A stretch of 11,009 nt of DNA, taken from NCBI GenBank assembly GCA_031258615.1, contig JAIRMP010000192.1, positions 1 through 11,009 on the forward strand. Reading direction: 5' to 3'. The stretch is from Spirochaetaceae bacterium (GTDB lineage: Bacteria > Spirochaetota > Spirochaetia > Treponematales > Breznakiellaceae). The notes under the pieces are model-generated. The model searched no databases and was not told where the DNA came from. It saw nothing but the letters and a program-made list of their open reading frames with translations. Below are positions 6,125-11,009 of the stretch, in pieces. Numbering within the stretch: position 1 is the stretch's first letter; each line of letters opens with the position of its first letter. Position numbers and translations under genes: made by a program.

Positions 6125-8782
6125 CTAAGTCCTGTTCCGTATCACCGCCTGTGCGCCGGCGAGACGGGCCGCCGGCACGCGGAATGGCGAGCAGGACACA
6201 TAGTTAAGGCCGGCGCGGTAACAGAAGTCTATCGTTGCCGGATCCCCGCCGTGCTCACCGCAAATACCGATCTTCAAATCAGTTTTTGTTTGGCGTCCCT
6301 CCTTTATCGCAAGCTCCATCAGCCTGCCCACGCCATTCTCGTCTATGGACTTGAACGGGTCTACGTCCAGCACATGCTGTTCAAGATAGGCCGGAACGAA
6401 GGAGCCCACGTCATCGCGGCTGAACGCGAAGGTCATTTGGGTAAGGTCGTTTGTGCCAAAGCTGTAGAAGTCGGCGTACTGGGCGATATGGCCAGAGGTC
6501 AGCGCGGCGCGGGGCACCTCTATCATCGTGCCAATGCGTATAGGAATGTCGGCGCCGGCCTTCTCCATCACGCGCTTCAGCACGGCTTCCGCGTTCGGGC
6601 GCAGCAGTTTGAGTTCGCGGGCGCTCATCACTATAGGTATCATGATTTCCGGATGAACGGGGATACCCTTGGCTAAACATTCGCAGGCCGCAAGGGCGAT
6701 TGCCTCTACCTGCATATCGTAGATTTCCGTGTAGGTGACGGCAAGACGGCAGCCGCGGTGGCCGAGCATAGGATTCGATTCATGCAGCTTGGCAATCTTG
6801 GGCTCAAGAGTCTTTGGCGGAACGCCAAGCTGTTCAGCAAGCTCCGCGATTTCCGCCCTTGTATGCGGAACAAATTCGTGGAGCGGCGGGTCAAGCAGGC
6901 GTATTGTAACCGGCTTGCCGTTCATCGCCTTGAATATACCGGTGAAGTCCTTTTTTTGCAGCGGCAGAATCTTTTTAATCGCCTTTTTGCGATCTTCCAG
7001 CGTATCGGCAAGTATCATCGCGCGGAAATGGAGCAGCTTGGCCTTATCGAAGAACATGTGTTCCGTGCGGCAGAGTCCGACGCCGTCAGCGCCGAATTCA
7101 AAGGCCCGCACAGCGTCTTCCGGCTGGTCCGCGTTGGTACGGACTCTGAACCCCTCGACATCGCCGCGCACGGAAGCATCGCGCACCTCGTCGCACCAGC
7201 CAAGGAAGGTCTCAATGTCATTGTTCAGTTTGGGCTCTACCAGCGGCAGCTTTTCGCCGTAAACATTACCGGAAGAACCGTCTATCGTTATCCAACTGCC
7301 TTCTTTGAATGCGACATCGCCTATCTTCACCTTTTTACCGCCGTAAACTGACACGCCTTTCGCGCCGGCGACACACGGTGTCCCCATACCGCGCGCTACA
7401 ACCGCCGCGTGGCTCGTCATGCCGCCCGTTGACGTGAGAATACCCTGAGAGACGACCATGCCGCCTATGTCTTCAGGGCTCGTTTCCTGCCGGACAAGCA
7501 CCACTTTTTCGCCCCTTTTGTGCCATTCCTCCGCTTCGCGGGCGGTAAACACGATGCGGCCCGAAGCGGCGCCCGGCGATGCGTTAAGCCCCTTGGTAAG
7601 CGGTTTTACCGATTTTAGCGCCTTGGCGTCTATCATCGGATGGAGGAGCTGGTCGATATGCTCAGGCCCCACGCGCATTATCGCCGTTTCCCTGTCGATA
7701 AGCCCTTCCGCCACCATGTCGATCGCGCATTTTACGGCGGCAGCGCCGGCGCGCTTGCCGTTCCGTGTTTGAAGCAGGAAAAGTTTACCCTGCTGAATAG
7801 TGAATTCCATGTCCTGCATATCGCGGAAATGGTTTTCCAGCGTATTTTTGATGCCGACAAGCTGGGCGTACACTTCGGGATTGTTTTCCTCAAGCTGGGA
7901 CAAATTCTGAGGGGTACGGATACCGGCGACAACGTCCTCGCCCTGCGCGTTCATCAGGTATTCACCGTAAAATTTGTTTTCGCCGGTGGAAGGATCGCGG
8001 CTAAAACATACGCCCGTACCTGAATCATCCCCAAAATTGCCAAAAACCATGGACTGTACATTCACCGCCGTACCCTTAAGCCCGCGAATCTCGTTCAGCT
8101 CACGGTACTTTATCGCCCGCTCGTTCATCCATGAGCCAAAAACCGCGTTTATAGCCCCCCAGAGCTGTTCGTCCGGGTTTTGCGGAAAGTCTTTTTTCGC
8201 GAATTTTTTGACAATACGCTTGTACTCCTCAACGATCTTTCCAAGATCATCCGCGCTGAGAGCCGTGTCCGCCTCAACCTTTTTCTCCAGCTTAACAGCC
8301 CTGAGTATCTGTTCAAAAGCCTCGCGGGGCACGCCCATCACGACATCGCCGTACATCTGTATAAAACGGCGGTAGGCGTCCCACGCAAAACGCGGGTTGT
8401 CCGTTTTTCTGGCCAGTCCGTGGACCGCCCTGTCATTCATACCCAGATTCAGGATTGTGTCCATCATGCCGGGCATCGAAACCGCCGCGCCGGAGCGCAC
8501 GGACACCAGCAGCGGATCGTCCGGGTCGCCCAATTTCTTGCCCATCAAAGCTTCCAGCCGTTCAAGGTTTTTGCGCACGGCGTCCTTTACCTCATCCGTG
8601 TACTGCTCCCCGTTTTCGTAGTATGACGCGCATACCTCCGTAGAAATCGTAAAGCCGGGCGGTACCGGAATCCCCAGATTCGTCATCTCGGCAAGGTTCG
8701 CGCCCTTTCCGCCAAGAAGGTCTTTCATCTTAGCGTCGCCTTCCGCGCTTCCGTCACCAAAAAAATAAACATCTTTTGACAT
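6125..8782 (-). CDS. ppdK: Pyruvate, phosphate dikinase
   Basis: This cytosolic enzyme interconverts pyruvate + ATP + Pi and PEP + AMP + PPi, and in anaerobes supports PPi-linked glycolysis or PEP synthesis. The 885-residue protein has all three parts: an N-terminal ATP-grasp domain (GGKGANLAEM near 24-33; SVRSGAAVSMPGMMDT near 94-109), the phosphohistidine domain with GGMTSHAAVVARGMG (H458), and the C-terminal PEP/pyruvate barrel with SFGTNDLTQMTFAFSRDD and the catalytic Cys C841 in GICGEHGGDP. The frame is open a further 21 codons upstream. The ATG at 8782 is chosen because GGAGG lies 5 nt before it and because the protein then starts at SKDVYFFGDG, as in the family. A -10 box lies just upstream, so it has its own promoter. 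The sequence looks intact and ordinary. Confidence 0.97.
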   Translation of the reverse strand: MSKDVYFFGDGSAEGDAKMKDLLGGKGANLAEMTNLGIPVPPGFTISTEVCASYYENGEQYTDEVKDAVRKNLERLEALMGKKLGDPDDPLLVSVRSGAAVSMPGMMDTILNLGMNDRAVHGLARKTDNPRFAWDAYRRFIQMYGDVVMGVPREAFEQILRAVKLEKKVEADTALSADDLGKIVEEYKRIVKKFAKKDFPQNPDEQLWGAINAVFGSWMNERAIKYRELNEIRGLKGTAVNVQSMVFGNFGDDSGTGVCFSRDPSTGENKFYGEYLMNAQGEDVVAGIRTPQNLSQLEENNPEVYAQLVGIKNTLENHFRDMQDMEFTIQQGKLFLLQTRNGKRAGAAAVKCAIDMVAEGLIDRETAIMRVGPEHIDQLLHPMIDAKALKSVKPLTKGLNASPGAASGRIVFTAREAEEWHKRGEKVVLVRQETSPEDIGGMVVSQGILTSTGGMTSHAAVVARGMGTPCVAGAKGVSVYGGKKVKIGDVAFKEGSWITIDGSSGNVYGEKLPLVEPKLNNDIETFLGWCDEVRDASVRGDVEGFRVRTNADQPEDAVRAFEFGADGVGLCRTEHMFFDKAKLLHFRAMILADTLEDRKKAIKKILPLQKKDFTGIFKAMNGKPVTIRLLDPPLHEFVPHTRAEIAELAEQLGVPPKTLEPKIAKLHESNPMLGHRGCRLAVTYTEIYDMQVEAIALAACECLAKGIPVHPEIMIPIVMSARELKLLRPNAEAVLKRVMEKAGADIPIRIGTMIEVPRAALTSGHIAQYADFYSFGTNDLTQMTFAFSRDDVGSFVPAYLEQHVLDVDPFKSIDENGVGRLMELAIKEGRQTKTDLKIGICGEHGGDPATIDFCYRAGLNYVSCSPFRVPAARLAGAQAVIRNRT

Positions 8783-8787
8783 TAATT

Positions 8788-8792
8788 CCTCC
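8788..8792 (-). promoter_or_regulatory. Ribosome binding site that sets the ppdK start
   Basis: GGAGG on the minus strand, 5 nt (aatta) upstream of the ATG at 8782. None of the upstream in-frame ATGs has a comparable site. Confidence 0.85.
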
Positions 8793-8810
8793 AAATAAGT
8801 TACTTTCATT

Positions 8811-8839
8811 ATTATAATACACTTAGGTACTATAAGTAC
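8811..8839 (-). promoter_or_regulatory. ppdK promoter with overlapping palindrome
   Basis: A consensus TATAAT (8811-8816) would start transcription near 8804, about 20 nt before the ATG. No good -35 box is present at the proper distance. Instead that region holds the palindrome gtact-ata-agtac (8827-8839). A poor -35 plus a palindrome at its place suggests activator or repressor control. Confidence 0.5.
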
Positions 8840-8869
8840 AGCCAAAATTTAAAAACCACCGGCGTCAAT

Positions 8870-8889
8870 GTTCAATCAACGTTCAATCA
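8870..8889. repeat. Tandem 9-bp direct repeat upstream of ppdK
   Basis: gttcaatca occurs at 8870-8878 and again at 8881-8889, one helical turn apart (11 bp period). This spacing suits paired binding of a regulator to one face of the DNA, though chance cannot be excluded. Confidence 0.35.
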
Positions 8890-8911
8890 GGCATCGACAT
8901 TCAGGACCTGC

Positions 8912-8949
8912 GCAGAAATAACATGACCTGTAGGTCATGTTATTTCTGC
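8912..8949. repeat. 38-bp nearly perfect palindrome between ppdK and the IS
   Basis: gcagaaataacatgacct (8912-8929) and its exact complement (8932-8949) are separated by only 2 bp. The 18-bp stem has no mismatch. It lies about 130 bp upstream of ppdK and 43 bp outside the IS end. It lacks a U run on either side. It could be a transposon end pair, a regulator site or a cruciform-forming repeat. A 65-codon minus-strand frame (8876-9073) runs through it but shows no family resemblance, so no gene is called in 8840-8992. Confidence 0.8.
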
Positions 8950-8992
8950 ACAGTTCCTTACGGAGTAATAGACCGGTATAGGGCGCTACACC

Positions 8993-9010
8993 CAGCGATT
9001 CCGATTTCAA
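8993..9010 (+). repeat. Terminal inverted repeat, transposase 3' side
   Basis: This is the 18-bp repeat cagcgattccgatttcaa, and its exact complement is at 10347-10364. The match stops at both ends of the 18 bp, which makes these positions the best estimate of the IS border. Confidence 0.85.
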
Positions 9011-9208
9011 CTGCCAGGAGGGGGTGTGCCGGAGACGGTAAGGAGCAGAGACTCCCAGTTTTCGTGCAAACACAGGTTTACTTCGTAACCAGTGTGTTGT
9101 TATGCTCGTTTTCTATCTTCCAGCGGGCGCGGGCGCAGGCGGTCATGTTTTCCACATTGCTTTCATTGATTTCGTGGTTTGTTATCTCTCCTGTTTTTAT
9201 ACGTTGTC

Positions 9209-9216
9209 TTTTTTTT
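9209..9216 (-). repeat. A8 tract (coding strand) at the transposase frameshift
   Basis: Eight A in the transposase reading strand. Seven would restore the frame into the segment with the catalytic Glu. This may be a mutation, a sequencing slip, or a slippery site; the downstream truncation favours plain decay. Confidence 0.6.
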
Positions 9217-10001
9217 CTCCACGTTGTAAATCTCAAAATACAGATAATTCACTTTCATTATTTCCCCGTCCGCTCTGTTTTCTATCCCGTTCACCCATTT
9301 ATGCCGGTAGACTATATGATTGCGCCCGTTCCATACCGTATTTTCATGTTTCTGTAGGAACGGGTATTTAACCTGCTCCGCTATCCACGGATGGCTTTCG
9401 TCTTTGCAGGCAGGCAAAAAGTTCATGCCCGCTTCCCGCATCTCTTTGCAAACCGAATGACGGCGGTATAAATCATCTCCCAAAACAGTGAGTTTAAGCG
9501 CGGAATACCGCTCTTTATGTGTCTTTAGCCGCCTTTTCGCCGCATTTCTCTCACAGTCCTGTTTATCCTTCCCATCCTCGTTCCTCACAAACTCCGGAAT
9601 AAGCGGTAATACCACAACAGGCCTCCCGGGCTTTACCGCCACCGCGTCTACCATCTCGTGATAATACAGCGCACCCCCACCGCCGTCCCGCTTCTTTGTT
9701 TTCCGCGTCAGGCAATGTTCGCGGTGTATATCCTTTGATGAAAAATACCATGTCCCGTCCGGCGCCGCAGGCATCGTTCCCTCCAATACACGGTAACTTT
9801 CCAATACGCCGCCGTCCCCCGCTATTCCCAGCGCCCGGTCAAACGCCCCGTACAATTCTTTCGGTTCTATATTGTCTAATACTTTCCTCACCTGATCTGT
9901 CCCGGGTGTTTTCTTTACCCCAAACAGCGTCTCCAGATTGCTCCGCCCCTCTTTCTTTTTCATTGCCTTCTGAGAATCCAGCATGGACGGATGTTGAAAA
10001 T

Positions 10002-10165
10002 GAGCCTCCCCGCCGCAAGCGGCGGGGTATCACCCGTAGAGCGACACGGCGGGGAGGCTCGTTCTGTAAGGAAATTTATCATATGGGGGGTTTACTACCA
10101 ATTTTTGTAAGTGCTGCTGATTCTAACCGCCGCAAGCGGCGGGGTATTAAACCCCAAGTCAGAAT
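10002..10165. mobile_element. 161-bp hairpin-rich insert with 3-bp target duplication inside the transposase
   Basis: Removing 10002-10162 plus one AAT copy rejoins the transposase exactly (SVFY-FQHPSMLD). AAT is present at 9999-10001 and at 10163-10165, as expected for a 3-bp duplication. Inside are two direct copies of a 21-bp palindromic unit (10010-10030 and 10127-10147, core cgccgcaagcggcggggtat), each able to form a G/C stem with a CAAG-like loop, and a perfect 14-bp inverted repeat (gagcctccccgccg at 10002-10015 with 10047-10060) that competes with the first stem. It has no coding capacity for a transposase, so it would be moved in trans, like a MITE or REP-type element. The insert's two ends are not clear inverted repeats of each other. 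Confidence 0.75.
10008..10027. repeat. Nested hairpin at one end of the insert
   Basis: ccccgccgc-aa-gcggcgggg forms a perfect 9-bp stem. Its left arm is also part of the larger inverted repeat 10002-10015/10047-10060. The RNA or single-stranded DNA can therefore fold in two ways. Confidence 0.7.
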
Positions 10166-10329
10166 AAAACACCGAAAACGCGCTCATCAAAAAGTCGGTA
10201 ATTTTGTATTTCGTCCCGTTACTGCCTTTTCTCCTGTCCGGCAGATTCCTTGATGCTTCCCGCAGCCCCTCCAGCAACTTTGCTGTTGTTTCCCCCCTCA
10301 TATTCCCTCCCATACCCCTTTTTACCTCT

Positions 10330-10335
10330 TTTATA
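10330..10335 (-). promoter_or_regulatory. Possible -10 box of the IS transposase
   Basis: TATAAA on the minus strand, just inside the terminal repeat and about 17 nt before the candidate ATG at 10313. The hexamer 17 nt further upstream (TTCCGA) lies in the terminal repeat and is a poor -35 box, as is common for IS promoters. Confidence 0.35.
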
Positions 10336-10346
10336 CCATATTTTTT

Positions 10347-10364
10347 TTGAAATCGGAATCGCTG
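10347..10364 (-). repeat. Terminal inverted repeat, transposase 5' side
   Basis: This is the exact inverted copy of 8993-9010. The IS ends here, 33 bp before the start codon of the plus-strand reading frame at 10398. Confidence 0.85.
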
Positions 10365-10397
10365 CCAATGACTTAAGGAGATCATAAGGAGATATTT

Positions 10398-10876
10398 ATG
10401 AATTTCAACATCTCTGCCCCCCCCCCCCCCCCAAGTCAGGTTTACTAAAATATAATCTTCTCCGCATCCCCGGCGCCGTTGTCGTTACCCTCATAATATT
10501 TCCCGCGCCGCCGGTCAATCCCGCTATTCACGCGGATAAGGCCGCTATCCGGCCGTACAGGGACGCTGTCCTGCCACATTCAAACGCCGCCCTGCCGGGC
10601 AGGGCGGCTCACTATATCCATTGCCAAGAAATTTCAAACCGGGAGGCTGCAAACCAGGGGGTTTGTATGAGTTACATTCCGGGGAAAAAAGCGGATTTTT
10701 TGGACCGGAGCGCGAACCCGATCCCGGTGTCCAAGGGCAACGCGGATATGCGGGCATTTGCCGCGAGGAACCCGCTGGACCTGACTTTTGGCGGGGCCGC
10801 GGGGCAAGCGGGTGTACTTGGCGGCACGGCGAAAAAGCGGCCGGAAAGCGGGATTTTTCCGGCGGTGATTCCGTAA
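10398..10876 (+). CDS. Unknown reading frame switched by a C16 tract (phase-variable candidate)
   Basis: The ATG at 10398 has a strong site, AAGGAG, 6 nt upstream. The frame reads MNFNISA, then prolines from the C16 tract (10417-10432), then stops at 10446-10448 after 16 residues. With 17 (or 14) C, the frame instead stays open without a stop to 10876, giving about 159 residues and running in frame through the ATG at 10667. The joined part contains a hydrophobic stretch (IPGAVVVTLIIFPAPPV) soon after the tract. With 15 C it stops after a few more codons. I recognise no domain. An open frame of this length could partly be chance in GC-rich DNA, and the segment crosses a REP-like palindrome (10586-10608), which argues for caution. 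The alternative is a short leader peptide plus a separate gene at 10667. Confidence 0.45.
10417..10432. repeat. C16 homopolymer six codons after a start codon
   Basis: Sixteen consecutive C directly after MNFNIS. It is the second very long G/C homopolymer of the window. Its length sets the downstream frame. Confidence 0.9.
10586..10608. repeat. 23-bp GC-rich palindrome
   Basis: gccgccctgc (10586-10595) and gcagggcggc (10599-10608) form a 10-bp perfect stem with a 3-nt loop. It is followed by tcactatatcc, not a U run. It resembles an intergenic REP-type hairpin, and lies 58 bp upstream of the ATG at 10667. Confidence 0.6.
10667..10876 (+). CDS. Small hypothetical protein, 69 residues
   Basis: The ATG is preceded by AGGGGG at 5 nt, so it may be an independent start. 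The product begins MSYIPGKKADFLDRSANPI and is rich in Gly, Ala and Arg, with no signal peptide or membrane segment. The N-terminal MSYIP.K.ADFL pattern reminds me of hypothetical proteins of gut treponemes that are much longer; if so, this copy is a fragment whose second half has diverged. That memory is weak. It is in frame with the C-tract frame starting at 10398. Confidence 0.4.
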   Translation: MSYIPGKKADFLDRSANPIPVSKGNADMRAFAARNPLDLTFGGAAGQAGVLGGTAKKRPESGIFPAVIP

Positions 10877-10890
10877 TTCGTTGTTTGAAT

Positions 10891-10913
10891 AGGAGGCGCC
10901 TATGGATCGTTAA
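10891..10913 (+). other. Strong ribosome binding site followed by a three-codon frame
   Basis: AGGAGG (10891-10896) is 5 nt before an ATG (10902), but the frame is ATG GAT CGT TAA. The next base-shifted frame stays open until 10990. This is either the broken start of a gene or a start-stop regulatory element. The rest to 11009 shows no recognisable gene. Confidence 0.35.
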
Positions 10914-11000
10914 AATATAGCCGGATATACGGTACGCGTATGAACAGCGTACAACACGGAAAGTGTTCCGGGAAAACGGTCGTTGACTGAAGGAACCAGC

Positions 11001-11009
11001 GTGATAGAA
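11001..11009 (+). CDS. Possible start of a gene cut by the window end
   Basis: GTG ATA GAA follows AAGGA at 7 nt. Only three codons are visible, so nothing can be said of the product, and the call could be chance. Confidence 0.15.

Larger units (their letters stand above)
9078..10313 (-). pseudogene. IS4-like DDE transposase, interrupted, frameshifted and truncated
   Basis: The N-terminal piece starts at about 10313 (or the ATG at 10301, with GGGAGGG close by) and reads RGETTAKLLEGL, NLPDRRKGSNGTKYKITDFLMSAFSVFY. A 161-bp insert then breaks it. The sequence resumes as FQHPSMLDSQKAMKKK, RSNLETLFGVKKTPGTDQVRKVLDNI, APDGTWYFSS (probable first Asp) and LTVLGDDLYRRHSVC (second Asp). At an A8 tract (9209-9216) one extra base shifts the frame. 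The other frame carries EITNHEINESNVENMTACARARWKIENEHNNTL with the expected catalytic Glu, then stops at 9078. Relatives that I remember continue for several dozen residues (KTKGYHLEHNFGHG), so the C-terminus appears lost before the IS end. The exact IS family name is uncertain. Confidence 0.85.
8993..10364 (-). mobile_element. Decayed insertion sequence with perfect 18-bp terminal inverted repeats
   Basis: cagcgattccgatttcaa at 8993-9010 is repeated exactly, inverted, at 10347-10364. The two copies enclose a single minus-strand DDE transposase, the layout expected of an IS. The element is 1372 bp, of which 164 bp come from a later insertion (10002-10165), so the original was about 1.2 kb. 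No clear target duplication is visible; only CC flanks both ends. The transposase is broken in three ways, so this copy cannot move by itself. Confidence 0.85.

Noticed and set aside
6735..7351. Two plus-strand frames of 175 and 197 codons opposite ppdK
   Set aside because: The ppdK frame is continuous and fully recognisable; these are antisense shadows caused by its codon composition.
8788..8845. Longer ppdK start at 8845 adding 21 residues
   Set aside because: The added segment overlies the -10 box and lacks an SD, and the GGAGG-supported ATG at 8782 matches the family N-terminus.
8876..9073. 65-codon minus-strand frame spanning the palindrome and the IS end
   Set aside because: It crosses the IS border and the 38-bp palindrome and has no convincing start signal. 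I could not match it to any family.
10010..10147. CRISPR-like repeat pair
   Set aside because: Only two copies of a 21-bp palindromic unit with one 96-bp spacer, inside an insertion with a target duplication; no array and no cas genes.
9696..10253. 185-codon plus-strand frame across the IS and the small insert
   Set aside because: It is antisense to clear transposase motifs and crosses the insert borders, so it is a chance frame in GC-rich DNA.

Overview
The window reads like a piece of a spirochaete chromosome, most likely a Treponema of the insect-gut type. The evidence is indirect: a lipoprotein with a bacterial Ig-like (BIG_2) domain carrying a long G tract, a non-secreted M16C metallopeptidase, a pyruvate phosphate dikinase, and decayed insertion sequences. 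This assignment rests on gene content and remembered family resemblance, not on any search.

Layout. Positions 1-764 (minus) hold the frameshifted 5' part of an ISAzo13-type transposase that runs off the window. Positions 808-1368 (minus) hold a small Ig-like lipoprotein gene whose frame is broken twice: in an A7G4 tract inside the signal peptide and in a G18 tract inside the Ig domain. One added base in the first and one removed base in the second restore a 186-residue lipoprotein. Divergent promoters separate it from ispF (1587-2090), which seems to be transcribed from its own start codon. nth (2087-2779) follows with a GTGA overlap. nth runs tail-to-tail, with a 19-bp overlap, into a 1007-residue M16C peptidase gene (2761-5784, minus). 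A 340-bp gap rich in hairpins, one of them resembling the dispersed GTCATTGCGAG repeat, leads to ppdK (6125-8782, minus).

The right third is mobile and variable. An insertion sequence is bounded by perfect 18-bp inverted repeats (8993-9010 and 10347-10364). Its DDE transposase has a frameshift at an A8 tract, a truncated C-terminus, and a 161-bp hairpin-rich insert flanked by a 3-bp duplication (AAT). Immediately outside it, a start codon with a strong ribosome binding site (10398) leads into a C16 tract. At the present length it encodes only 16 residues, but with one more C it opens into a 159-residue frame that includes a small ORF at 10667-10876.

How it fits together. ispF (isoprenoid precursors), nth (base excision repair), the peptidase (probable peptide turnover) and ppdK (PPi-linked glycolysis or gluconeogenesis) are housekeeping genes with no obvious shared pathway. 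The most interesting content is around them: two long G/C homopolymers at places where slippage would switch proteins on and off, nested mobile DNA, a leaderless promoter, a 38-bp palindrome upstream of ppdK, and altered cofactor-site residues in Nth and IspF. No tRNA, rRNA or CRISPR array was seen.
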